Shown: one piece after another, positions 21,397 through 33,279 of the stretch
Position numbering within the stretch: the first letter of the stretch is position 1
Layout: each line of letters opens with the position of its first letter
NCBI GenBank assembly: GCA_021399445.1
Contig: JAJTUQ010000002.1
Coordinates: forward strand, 5,580,001 to 5,644,000
From: Xylogone sp. PMI_703
Lineage: Eukaryota; Ascomycota; Leotiomycetes
DNA: 64,000 nt
Direction of reading: 5' to 3'
Program-made: the position numbers and the translations under genes
Notes under the pieces: generated by a model
Databases searched by the model: none
What the model saw: only the letters and a program-made list of their open reading frames with translations
What the model was told of the DNA's origin: nothing

Positions 21397-23298
21397 ATGG
21401 CTGAGACTCAAGCACTGTGTAACGTCGACGAATTCATTAATGAAAGAAATCAATTTGACTATATCATAGTTGGTGGAGGGACTTCAGGATTGGTGCTAGC
21501 TAATAGGCTGACGGAGGACCCTAATATACGTGTTGGTGTCATTGAAGCAGGCAGGTCAAGGCTAGGCGATCCCAATGTAGAAGGGCCAGGAGGACTGCCT
21601 ATAATACTAGGTAATCCAGAATATGACTGGAAATACACAACAATTACCCAAGTGAGTTAACTAGTACCTGATTTCTAGATCACGATTTTAACAAGAACAA
21701 TCACTTTACAGAGCAATGCTAACAATAGCAAATTCCACCTGGCTCGTGGGAAATTATTGGGAGGCTCTAGTGGTATAAACTTCATGGCTTATATTCTCCC
21801 ATCTGCATCGGACATCGACTCATGGGGAACACAAAACAAAGGGTGGTCGTGGTCAGTGCTGGAACCGTACTTCAGGAAATCTGAAGGATTCCATCGTCAT
21901 CCTGCGGAAAGAGAGAAAAAGCGAGAGACTGCTAAGTATGATCCGAGATTCCATGGACAATCGGGTCCTGTTCAAGTCTCATTTGCACCTACACCTGCTC
22001 CATTCGACGAGTCTCTGTTCAAGGCTTTTGATGAAAAGTCTGGTCTTCCACGTCCGAGAGACCCATCCAGTGGCGATCATTTGGGGTTTTTTGAGTGCAT
22101 GAGCACAATAGCTCGTCATCCTGGGAAAACATCGCGAAGCTATGCTGCCACAGGATATCTATTACCTATACTCAGCAGGCCCAATCTCAAGGTCCTAACA
22201 GAAGCCACCGTCACTAAAATACTTCTTGATGGAGTTGAAAATCCTACTGCTACTGGCGTTGAGTTTTCACATGGCGGGAAACTGTATAAAGTTCATACCA
22301 GGAAAGAAATTATTATATCAGCGAGCACGATTCAAAGCCCTCGTCTTCTTGAATTGTCAGGTATTGGACGAAGAGACATCTTGCAAGCTGCAGGAATAAA
22401 ATGTGTCGTGGAAAACCAGTTTGTTGGGGAGAATTTGCAGGAACATCCTATGACTGTGCTTGCTTATGAACTTGCAGGAGAGGGTAATATTTCCATGGAC
22501 AGTCTGTTATTGGATAGTTCTTTGTTACAAAAGCATCTAAAAATGGCTGAATCGACACAAGAAGGATTCCTAGTTGGCAATGTTGGATTGATGGGCTTCG
22601 CTCCTTATTCGAAGCAAGTATCTGAAGAGATCCTCGAAAGGACTATTTCCAGCATTACCGCGTCTGAAGATGCGGAGACATCGGAGTATCACGTTAACAT
22701 TCTTCGTGACAACCACTCGTCAAACGTACAATTTATTGGATTTCCTGCATGGGTTGACGTAGCTAAGGGTCATACAAACCAGGCTGCACTATTATCAGGG
22801 CCAGCTCCTGGATATGGCGCATCTTACTCTGTCATGATCAGCTCAATGTATCCGGTTTCCCGTGGAAGTACTCACATTCAGCCTGCAGAAGAGGGAGGCG
22901 TGGAGGGTCAATTGAAGATTGATCTTGGATTCATGGCACACCCTGCTGACGTAGATGTCCTCGCGGGTGGTCTCATGTTTGCGGAACGGGTCTTTACCGA
23001 ATCTGACCATGTTAAGAATAAGGTTGGCCGAAGAGTTGATCCACCTGCGGAAGTTGATTTGAAGGACTTCGAGCAAGCGAAAGACTTTGTCCGTAAACGA
23101 CTACAGGTCTTCAACCATATCCTTGGTACCTGTGCTATGGGCAAGGTTGTTGATGAGAGGCTAAAAGTGAAAGGTGTCCAAGGACTTCGTATCGTAGATG
23201 CAAGTATTATTCCAAATCAGCCAAGTGGAAATATTGTTGCCACCGTCTACGCGGTAGCTGAGAGGGCGGTAGATATTATTAAGGAAGATCAAAAGTAA
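21397..23298 (+). CDS. GMC-family FAD oxidoreductase (613 aa)
   Basis: Exon 1 21397-21651, a 60-nt intron (GTGAGT..TTACAG) and exon 2 21712-23298; total 1842 nt. The FAD-binding Rossmann motif DYIIVGGGTSG is at residues ~21-31. The GMC signatures GKLLGGSSGINFM (around 100-112) and SASTIQSPRLLELSGIG (around 290) follow. The active-site His is in FNHILGTCAMG (about 553) and the second active-site position is the Asn of NQPSGN (about 587-592). The length is normal for glucose/choline/alcohol-type oxidases and dehydrogenases. No signal peptide is seen, so it is likely intracellular and dehydrogenase-like. Substrate cannot be told from sequence. The start was chosen at the second in-frame position because the upstream frame lacks an ATG. 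Confidence 0.9.
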
Positions 23299-23918
23299 GT
23301 CAGTGGAATTCTACGTTTTGATGCTAGTGTAATAGTCTTTAACATATTTCCCTGCACCAGCTTCAGACCCACCACAACATATCGCGCAAATGGCTGTGAC
23401 GGACAGCATTATGTTATGTAAAGCCTTTACTTACGACCCTCCATTTGGTTGAATTTGCTATGCGGTTTCACAAACATTTTCAGTCACGTAGATAGTAGAA
23501 AAGCGGACATGGCTCTCAAGAGAACCATCATTTTAGCTTAGCACTTTTTGAAGTTAACGGCGAAGCCTGGACATAGAGATGTCACTATTGTAAATATTGA
23601 TGATAAGATTGTGAGTTATGGAGAAGCAACTGGAGAAGCAATTGAGCAATACGACCAACAAGCATTGCCCGAACGGGGTCTTCATTTCGCTTGGGCAAGC
23701 CACTGCGGGCCAATGTCTAGGCAGAGGGCGGCTGCCTGCGACTGCCTCAAGCATCAACTGAATCCTTCCAAACATTGAGTACCCAGAATGCTTGGCAGTT
23801 GGTATAACCAGATGTCGAAGGTTATATAAGTGTATGGTAGTAGCAGCGAGGCAATTGGAAATCTTCTTTAATTCCGATAGTAGAGCGGGTGAACCTTTCT
23901 TAGCGCCTCACCTACCAA
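23299..23918. other. Intergenic
   Basis: A 620-bp gap. Overlapping frames at 23548-23778 on both strands match no family. Confidence 0.4.
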
Positions 23919-25988
23919 ATGCTGCCTAGTTTAGCCGGCGTCTTAAGTGGTCTTGGATCAAATATATCTACAATGATCAAAGGTACAAGCAAACCTGCGG
24001 GCCCAGTGGTGCCACCATCACAATATGGCCACCACCATCTTCCCGGGTTCAATCTCCCAATAGATTATACACCGCGCAAGGGAGACTATCAACGCCCAGC
24101 AGACGGCTCCGGAAGGGACTTGTTTGCATCAGCTTTAAGATACGAGGATATTGAGAATCGTTATTCCAGGTAAGTCAATATAATTCTCTCAAAAATTGCC
24201 CACGGCGCTTCAATTCCCAATTAACCATTTCCAGTTTGCCTCTGAACACCCTTCGTGAACTCAACATGATCCGCATAATGGACAACATAACCGATAAACC
24301 TAACTGGGAGACAAAAGTGAGTGGTTAAGACTCCTGTGGCTCTCTACAGCTTATGTCCTAACGTATGAAGGTGTTTAATACTGAGATCACCGACCGATGG
24401 ACGAAGGAGGCCCTTGGGCCCAATGTTACCGAAGCAATGATGAAATGGGTGATCGAAGAACTGCAATACAAGGCTGAATTTCTCAAAGACACTGGAGTTG
24501 TAATAGCTTACCAAGGTGGTGTCGTCAAGTCAGACAACATCGTGCCAGAGGAAGTTAAAGAAGCACTTAAAAGGGCTGTACGCCCTCTCGAAGATACACC
24601 AGAGAGAGATTATCACCCGGGAAGTGACGAGAAAGTCCTCGATTTAGTTCATCCATCTTTGTTTCCCGTGATATATGGTCAGACGAAAATACTGAAGGAT
24701 GAGTTGATCGGTCTTGATGACTCCCTGTCGCATATTGGACGTGGAACAACTTTACCGGTTCCAAACATACAACATCAAGGACAAGGACACAATCGGTGGT
24801 TCAGTTACCGACTGGAAAGGGCATATAGTGACAAATTCCAGTGGCTTCCTTGCGACGTAGACGTAGACGCTGAGAGTGGCGGCAAAATTGTGAGTTATAT
24901 TAACAACTTACGCCCTTTCAAGCATAAAGAACTATATCGCCTGATCGAAAATATCATTGATCTTGCAATTCCTTTATGGAACTTCACTCTTGGCCCCGTT
25001 GACAAGGATAATGTGGGACGACTTGATCAACGTATTTGCTATCGTGCAGTAGAATACATAGAATACAGAGAGATCAGCAGAAACCAGCCTCAGAGTACAA
25101 CCACTGTCTCGGATCAGAACCCAGAGGATTCAGAGGATCAGGATTCAGAAAGTGACTCGGATGCATCAGACGAGGGAGGAAACAACAGAGAGCTTGTTCT
25201 ACCTGAACCGCGGGAATTTATGCCCATTGATCCGCCCGAGGTGGATCTTCGGGCAGAGGCAGAAGCTATGGGCCTGCAAGTGATCGTGAAGCTCGCAAAC
25301 ATCGAACTTACACCAGAGAAACCATCCTACGATGGAGGCTCGTGGCATGTTGAGGGCCAGATGTGTGTGCTCCCTAGTTCTATCTCGAAGTAGCCGCTTC
25401 CTAACTGAATATTAGAATGAGCATATCTGTGCCACAGCATTATACTATTATGATAGCGAAAACATTACGGAGAGCCGATTGGCATTCCGTCAAGATAGTG
25501 AAGTAGATGAAATGGACATTGATTACGAACAAGGTGATCTCGAATGGCTGGGGCCTATATTCGGATGTGAGTCAGATGGGACGAAGGTCCAAGAAGTCTT
25601 AGAGGTCCCCTGCAAAGAAGGCCGTCTACTCGCCTTCCCCAATATCCTGCAACATCGAGTTAGTCCCTTCGCGCTGGCCGATCCGACTAAACCAGGCCAT
25701 CGCAAGATTCTTGCTCTCTTTTTAGTAGACCCTCGGATCCGGATAATTTCCACTGCACATGTACCCCCTCAACAGCACCGCTGGTGGACAGAAGAGATGC
25801 ATCGAGTACAGTCACTAGATGGTCTACCACCCGAGCTTCAACAGAAGGTAATGAGTGATGTTAGCTTCCCAATCCGTATGGAAGAGGCCAAGGCCTTACG
25901 TGAGGAGCTAATAGGGGAGAGGGGCAATTTCGTTAGAGACCAGACTTTGGCTTTCACTGCTCCGGAGTTCTCATTTTGTGAGCATTAG
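23919..25988 (+). CDS. DUF4246 family protein, probable 2-oxoglutarate/Fe(II) oxygenase-like fold (633 aa)
   Basis: Four exons: 23919-24169, 24235-24316, 24371-25366 and 25416-25988; total 1902 nt. The order of conserved segments fits DUF4246: LPGFNLPIDYTPR, LNMIRIMDNITDKPNW, VVKSDNIVPEEVKEAL, VLDLVHPSLFPVIYGQT, SWHVEG, NEHICATALYYYDSENIT, LLAFPNILQHRVSPF and GHRKILALFLVDP. His437-x-Glu439, His523 and Arg539 are spaced like the metal- and 2-oxoglutarate-binding residues of a double-stranded beta-helix oxygenase. That is my inference; the family is officially of unknown function. Residues ~355-385 are an acidic linker. The donor of the last intron (TGT|GTGCTC) is weak. Confidence 0.85.
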
Positions 25989-26404
25989 GAATGTTGTCTC
26001 AAGAGACTGGACAGTAAAAAGTAGATGTCAGAACACAGGTATATAATGATATAAGCAGCCAGGCAACTGGAGTTGTCGTTTGTTCTGACAATATCTAACC
26101 AATTGGGGCGAAACTACTAGCTAAGGAGAGTTCTTTATGAAAAATAGTGTGAATTGAACGAGCTTTTGCCCAGATGATATAATACACGATACTCAAGGTG
26201 GGAGGATCAATTTTATGATCGGAAATGCGCCAAGATACCCCCATCTTTGAATGTTATCGATATGGGGTATCCCACCAATAATTCTTCAATTCACAGGATC
26301 TGTTCCGTAAGTATATCTTTCAGATAGTTTGTATTCTTTCACATGGATGTTTCCTTTTCTCATATATCTAACATTGTCTCCTTAGAATCTGTCTTGCTGT
26401 AATT

Positions 26405-27370
26405 ATGGCTTCGTTACTTCGTTATATGTCATATCGTCATCCCACTTCTGTGTTACTCCGTGCTTCTCGGATCTCACGATCTGCAGCGCTCCTTCAAATT
26501 GAAGATGATAGGTCCGGCGGCCATATTAAGAGCCAACAATATGCAACAGTCTCGGGCAAGAAACCCAAGATTGTTGATCTAAGCCGTGAATTATATCATC
26601 GTGCTCTTGCGCATCCTTTCCATCCTCCAGTCATAATTACTCCATGGGATACACATCAGCCAAAGAAAGCAGGGAATACAGTTCTGCGCTCGGCTTCATA
26701 CTCTATCTCATTTAGCGATCATGCAGGAACCCATGTGGATGCACCGAAACATTTCGATCCTTCTCCGGGAGCGTTGTCTGTTGACCAAATGCCGCTGGAG
26801 ACGTTTTATACGGAAGGAATTGCGCTGGATCTATCTCACGTAGAGCTTAAAGCATCAATTGGTGTTCCGGAGATGGAAGAAGCATTGAAGAAAAGTGGGG
26901 AGGAGATTAAAGAAGGTGATACTGGTACGTCTCTAGTTGGCCTTCTATAATCGGGAGCTATATGTAATATATCAAAAGTTCTGCTTTACATGGCATTTAA
27001 TAAGCGAGTTGACCACGATGATCCACGATGGCAGGTGAGTAGACTAATCACCTCATAGTGCATTCAGGGGCTAGTAATGCTGACGAAATGCATCAAGCAC
27101 GACTTTCCCGGCCTGGCACCGGAGTCAGTCCACTGGCTTGCAGATAAAGGCTGCAAGTTGTTTGGGGTTGAGGCTGTTTCACCAGCACCAGAAGGGGAGC
27201 TCAACTTTATTGCCCATAATATTTGCGGCGAGCGAGGGATCACCCATATGGAAGCGATGGACAATTTGGACCAGGTGATTGGGAAGGGTAGGTTTAGGTT
27301 CATTGGATTCCCACTGAAATTCAGAGGAGGAAGTGGCAGCCCAATCAGAGCCGTTGCAATCTTTGAATAG
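26405..27370 (+). CDS. Cyclase / kynurenine-formamidase-like metal hydrolase with mitochondrial-type N-terminus (282 aa)
   Basis: Exons 26405-26924, 26979-27034 and 27098-27370; total 849 nt. The last acceptor was placed at ATCAAG|CAC because it restores the family sequence WQ-HDFPGL and gives a 63-nt intron with a CTGAC branch. An earlier CAG would leave a 33-nt intron. The cyclase-family metal motif DHAGTHVDAPKHF is at residues ~106-118, followed by PLETFYTEGIALDLS. The C-terminal part has HNICGERGITHMEAMDNLDQV and FIGFPLKFRGGSGSPIRAVAI. The first ~50 residues are rich in Arg, Ser and hydrophobics without acidic residues until 34, resembling a mitochondrial presequence. Members hydrolyse N-formylkynurenine or cyclise small acids; the substrate here is open. 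Confidence 0.85.
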
Positions 27371-29624
27371 ATATGGAATATCTCTGAATCAATATATTCA
27401 AATTTTGGGATCGGATACACAAGCCTTCCACGTGTGACTCTGCCACACTTTGCTCATGTTAAGATTTGTAGAGGGAGTGAATTACTCTTGACAACCCGTC
27501 AGAGTCGTATCGGGCAGTCGAGACATTGCAGTACCTCTCTAGTGTGGGGAACCACGCTGCAGAGAGGAGACTAACGGATATCCACCAGGTTTGCAACCAC
27601 GTACAGTCTACGGTAATATTTGCGATGAAGATAGGGCTTATTTGTCAGAAGGCTTGGCTACAGCTCGGAGGTCCAAATAACCTCGTAGATTAGCATCGAC
27701 TGCGTTTGACTGGAGAACCTCCTTAATTACAAATATTCTCGAGGAGTGATACCGCCTACAGTGGAATTATTGATCTCCATTGAGAAATGCTAGTGATAGG
27801 ACTCTGATTGACTTGGCCCTAACCGTGATTTCAGACCGGATTTCTTCGAAACTAACAGAATCTACGGATTTTGACTTCAAAATAATATCCCCGCTAGAAA
27901 TGCTAACCTCGCTTAGAACCGCGCTAGTGAGCAACCACTGTAAGTGCCCTATACTAAATGGCCATCAGGCTTATCATGCCCTGAACTGCCCTGTAACTTA
28001 GCGAGCTTCAGGCACCATGGCCACTGAAGGTTGCGATGACCACTGAAAGAACTTGACAGGGGTACGAATGTGGCGTTTTTAGCGTATTACTGGGACATTA
28101 TTTCTGAAGTCTACATCCGTATTCTAGCTTCCATATCCGAACCCCAGCGTCGAACTCGCGAGGTTATTTAGGCCCGATGGTAAGGCCCAATAGTAAGGCT
28201 CGGGGGGCTAAATATTCACCGAGGAGAAAATACACGCCTGTGAGGGCTTACACTTCAACGCGGGTAGAATGCGTGATGTTCGGCTAAACATCGGAAGGGG
28301 CCAGAGTGATTATTTTGTTAGCTCAGCAGGTAGAGATAATTAATCCGGTATGCTAAGCTTAAGTAAAGCATATGCTATAAGCTGTGCGGTACAGTAGTTA
28401 CAGGCTGCCAACGACCTACGGCCGTTGGCTTTAGCCCTAGAGGTAAGAAGCCTGTAGGGCACCTGAGCCTGTAGGGCCTGTAACTAACCAACATATACTG
28501 AGCATATGCTGAGCATATGCCCAATATATACCATACAGCTTAACTTTACAGACTCTACAGGCTCTACAGGCTCTACAATTACAGGCCTTACAGGCCTTCT
28601 AGCCCTGAAACCTTCAGCATATGCTAAGCATACCGGATTAATTCTCTACCCCTGCTGAGCTTCATTTTTTCTACCCTCGATCAGGTGATACTGTGCCACG
28701 CGTTCTACCCGCGTTGAACTGCAACCCGGAGGAATCTCACCATCAGCATCATCTAAGCGACGCTGTGTCGTCGAGGGTTTCGTTTTTTAAGATTTCTTAC
28801 TGGAGGCAACAGATCCTCCAAAGGCTTGTTTTGAAAGCTAGCGGGGGGCTCTTATAGTATAAGACCAGTGCCAACTCAGAACGGATCATATTTCAGTCGG
28901 ATGCCCATTTTGGAAGCTTCTGAAACAGGTAAAGGTAACTTTGTGTTAGACTACTGTTGTCAATCTTAGGAGTAAGAGAGGCTGCGATCATGCTGCCTTG
29001 TACTAACTCTTCGGATATGCTTCTAGCTTACGAAGAGTGCGGTATATATTGTAGTCTATCGAATAGAAAATCTTTGGTAGACTTTGATCTTACCTTTTAT
29101 AAGCCTAGGGTCCAGGTATCCAGCAGTGACCATGATGAATGTTATTTCAATAATGAACCCGAGCAAGTCTACACTAGTATTATAACATTAGCTTGTCGAT
29201 TCATGTAACAGTAGCACCATGCATCTATCAATATTGTAGCGTCAAATATCGAAGCTTATATCTATGGCTGCTTGACTAAATTCGTTAAGCTTTCTGCATT
29301 CGGGGGCGTTTCTGAGCCAATGTCTTCCACAGAAGTGCGACGTAACGTGTGTAAAGAAACAGCCGCAAATTGACATGCAACTGAGAGAATAAGTCTAATA
29401 ATAACATTCGCCCTCACTAATCGGCGTGCCAATGGGGGCTTTCCGCTCGGCAGCTTCTGCTGGCGTGGTGCAAAGGCTGACGGATATAGCCGGGGGGGAG
29501 CCCATTTCCGTTCCGTCTCATGGCTGGACTCTTTTCTGAAAAACCAAAACCTCTTCCAAAGCTATCATCCGTGTTTGTCTTGATATAATATTCGTTATAC
29601 AGAACGGAAGTTTGAATCTCAGCC
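27371..29624. other. Intergenic, with a nested inverted-repeat element
   Basis: About 2.25 kb. Apart from the element at 28254-28718, no gene is supported. The frame 28957-29208 reads as a possible protein fragment (MLLAYEECGIYCSL) but has no partner exon I can identify. Confidence 0.4.
28254..28718. mobile_element. Nested foldback/MITE element
   Basis: Outer arms 28254-28275 and 28697-28718 are inverted copies (TTCAACGCGGGTAGAA, then T/C, GCGTG; one mismatch in 22). Inside, a second pair, 28320-28358 and 28623-28661, repeats AGCTCAGCAGG..AATCCGGTATGCTAAGC. The middle holds GCATATGC palindromes, CTACAGG runs and the motif CCAACG-N-CCTACG-N-CCGTTGG also present at 19011-19032. There is no coding capacity. 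Confidence 0.65.
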
Positions 29625-31765
29625 ATGCCACCGCGGCTCGATTCATTCAGCCGCAAGGGAGCTGGCCAAGATGGCCATTACATACACTGGACGGCATATT
29701 CAACCATGATTGCTGCACTGGTAGCGGGCATTCTGTTAGCTATGGGCCATCACTTGTTCTATTCCAGTCTTGCAGGTCGGGTTGTCGGCAGCGGGGATTT
29801 AGTAGGCGGCATTTCGAAACAGCAGGTTAACTTCGCTCTTGGTACTATGTTCGCTTTCTTGGTGAACTCCTTACTGGCGTTGGCAGTTACCACCTCATAT
29901 ATTCAGATTGCTTGGAAAGCTATCAAAAAGGAAGAGACTCGTATATCTACCATAGATACAATCTTCTCAGTTACGACGAATGTCTATGCCTTGGCCAAGA
30001 TCCCAACCTGGTTGAAGCATCCACTCCTTCTACTCTTGGCCGCTACCCTTTGGTATTATTATCCATTGACACAATTAACCTACTATGAGGAAGCTAATAC
30101 TTGATATAGGTGCATCCCTATTTCCTCAGTGATCACCCCTGCCACCCTATCGGTCGAACTTGCACAACAATTTCCGATACCAACGGCTGATATTTTTGTT
30201 CCCAACGTCGATTTCTTGAGTTTGAACTTCGCGAGCGTTATTCTTGCCCAAGGTCTAGGTGTTTCATGGCTGTACAGTGGTCCCCAATTTGCTGTGCGAA
30301 AGGTGGTTGTTGCGACCGCTGCGCAAGGTCAAATACTTCCAATCCACCCCGTTGCGCCAAACTCGTCTTGGGCCCTGGAATTTGCTGGACCTTCCCTGAA
30401 GTGCAACAGCATACAAGGACAGCAACATGAAGACATTATCAAAAATATCAATAGTACCGTACAGGTTGGTAGCTGCCAATCATCTTATGGGTATATTTCC
30501 TGGACGCCAGATCCTACAACTGGATCTTTGCCTTTTATCCAGGGTACAGGTCTTGATAATGACACGTTCACCCCCCGTACGGCGACCCTAGGATCAGGAA
30601 ATTTTACTTCCGGTAACGACCATCTTTCAGACGTTGCATCCATCTTTATTGCTACTCTTCCGGGAATGGTGAATGAACGCTTAACGGAAGGGTGCACTAA
30701 CGTGAGTTTGCAGCTCGCAAATGCCACCATCCTCCAATGCGGTTTATTTAATGCCTCCTATCATGCATCCTTCAACTATATCAATGGCATCCAGACGATT
30801 GACATTAGTCAAGACAACAACCTACTTAATGATGTGTCTCCTGTTCAATTCTTGTGGACCGATGCGACTACTGGTCCTCTGGAAGCGTTTTTCCCAAATG
30901 GAAGCGTCAACCATGGAGCCTACAATCTCACCGAAGTTCAAACTTTGGCATACCAATCAGTTCTGGATGCACTTGGTCAAATCCTTGTTGGCTCAATCTC
31001 CAACTCACACGACTCGGCCGGAGCTATACTTAATGCTAACACCAGTGTGATGTCCACCGTGCTTTCTGATACCGCAGAATTACAACACATAGCAACATAT
31101 CCTCAGCCGAATGCATTTGGTATCAGTACGCTTCAGCAAGATATTGCAGAGAATCCTTTAGATTACAATGGGCTTTCTGTGGCCAATGTAGCTGTATCGA
31201 ACACCTCATTACAGCAGGAACTAGAAGATTTGTTTCAAAACATCGTGATCAGTTTAATGAGTTCATCTTTATTACAGTGAGTGCTTGGCTAGATCTTCTG
31301 CGCAGGCCATTGCTAATACCACCTTCTTGTAGGCCGAACAGATCATCGCCGTATGCTCCTCCTTCGACACTGGTATTCTTACCACAATATCGGAATATTT
31401 TCATCTATAGTCCCTGGAAGCTCTGGCTGGCTTATGGGATCTCTATCCTGTTCTCCACAACAGGTGTTATTATTGGTCTATTTGCAATGCTCTCAAATGG
31501 CGCATCTTACAACAACAACTTCTCTACAATTTTGCGGACCTCGAAGCACGCCAACATTAACACCGCAATTAATCCTGTAGATGCAACGGGGAGAGAACCG
31601 CTACCAAAGTATCTTGCAAAAGCAGCTGTGCTCTTTCCGAGACTTCATGATATGCAGCATGGAGGATCACCACCTGCTGCTGATGAATATCTCGAGGTAT
31701 CTTCAGAGAGGAAGGCAGCTAATGCCAACTCAATGTTACTCGGACCGAGGGGAGAGGGGTACTGA
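29625..31765 (+). CDS. Large glycosylated membrane protein of unknown function (675 aa)
   Basis: Exons 29625-30052, 30110-31276 and 31333-31765; total 2028 nt; both introns (57 and 56 nt) have GCTAATAC branch sites. Three hydrophobic helices lie near the N-terminus (TMIAALVAGILLAMG; FAFLVNSLLALAVTTSYI; PLLLLLAATLW). Then comes a ~370-residue region with many N-X-S/T sites, and one helix near the C-terminus (YGISILFSTTGVIIGLFAML) followed by a ~90-residue tail. I recognise the layout, including W-hydrophobic-SVITPATLSV at the end of the third helix, from a family of filamentous-fungal plasma-membrane proteins of unknown role. The large middle region is probably extracellular. No enzyme motif is visible. 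Confidence 0.8.
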
Positions 31766-33279
31766 GATCGACCGTACCAGTAATCGACATTCCAACTTAT
31801 CAAACTTCAATCGACTCCACCACATGTGGGCCTACCATCTCGGCCTTGATGACACTGCGTGATCGCACGCAAAGTATGTTCGTTGATTGGTGTCTAACCA
31901 ACCTTACAAGAAGGTGGTGAGAAGGCCGCGTGGCCACGGCCGGGCGGGCTGCAGTAGTGTACACACTTCAGAGTAGGTATATTCAGACATACCGCCAGGA
32001 GGATCTGTTCACCTGATTCAATCTTTTGGATATCCAGAAACTTAGAACAACGTGGAGTGGCGTGTATACTAGAAACAAGAAATTATTTGGCGTCTCAGAT
32101 CGCGTGAGGATATATATTCTTTACATCATGTATCATAATTAGAAGCATTGTATATTTTCTATATATATAGCTCGGGCCGATACGATTGACGTGTCAGAGC
32201 AGATGGGAGTTGATGGAGTACTTTTAGATTGAGTGTTGAGTTTCTTACTTTTCTCATTAGCACCTGATATCCAAACTTGTCTCGAATCAAACTATTTTTT
32301 TACGATATTTGAAGTCTCTTAGTCTAGATTTGGAGAATACTTTAAGTAGTCTTGATGATATGGGATATTACGTGAAGCCATATCGAAGGTTCGGACCGAA
32401 AGTTATAAATTTAGGAATACCTTGGCGCTACATAGTAATATTGGTAGACAAGTTTATTAGTCAATCTCATTAAATAGCATTCTAATAATAGATTGCCTCG
32501 AGCGGCGTTCGTGCTCCATCTCTGGTTCTTTATTCTTATATAGCAAGATTTTGAGTACTTCGGAAAAGACTAAATTTCCTCTGGTATCGCCAGCCAAGTT
32601 TACAAAAGGTTGTAAACATAATTGGAGATGTCTAGTCTACACTAACACACCATATTTGCTGAAGGCAACTAATGCCCATATTCACGGTTCCTATATATTG
32701 TCTAAATGACGCAGCAAGTAAGTAATGCGAATATTCCTAGTATTTATAAGTGAGTACCCATATAAATAAGAAGCAAAACTTTCAGAGTATCATCGCCTGC
32801 CATATATAGCTGTTAAGCATGAGAAATATTTTTTTGGTAGATCTGGTAGATATGCTTTGTGTGACATAAGAAGCACTCTCTTGAAGTATGCATTTGGCCG
32901 CCATCACAAGCCTTACTACAGCTCCATTCAATATTTTTATAAACTGAAAGATATGGTACAAGGTCTTCATTGTTGACGGCTCCTTTCAGCTCATCTGATT
33001 TTCACTTTAAAGATTTTCCCAGCCCTTTTCTATTTTTTATCCCCAATCTCAGCTTTGCCATTTTGTCATTACCTGATAAAACTATTTGATAGGGAAATAA
33101 ACCACTTTTAGATAATAGGTACCATGTTAGAATAGCTACTGAGAACCTTAAGGCGTTTCGGTATACTCTTCAAAGGATCTAGAAGAAATACATATTTGTG
33201 GCTTAAAGAAGTCTAACACTACCGCAATGATTTCTCTTCTATGAAAGGATCGGGATACAAGGAAGATATACGGTTTTCT
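31766..33279. other. AT-rich intergenic region
   Basis: About 1.5 kb, strongly AT-rich in its second half. Only one short frame (32970-32782, minus) with no resemblance. It holds the 3' ends of two convergent genes. Confidence 0.5.

Noticed and set aside
27035..27067. 33-nt intron ending at CATTCAG in the cyclase gene
   Set aside because: Too short for a fungal intron and it inserts ten residues absent from the family. The acceptor at 27097 gives 63 nt and restores WQ-HDFPGL.
28957..29208. Open frame with a fragment faintly like a CNH domain (MLLAYEECGIYCSL)
   Set aside because: The likeness covers only a few residues, there is no neighbouring exon, and it lies in a repeat-rich gap.
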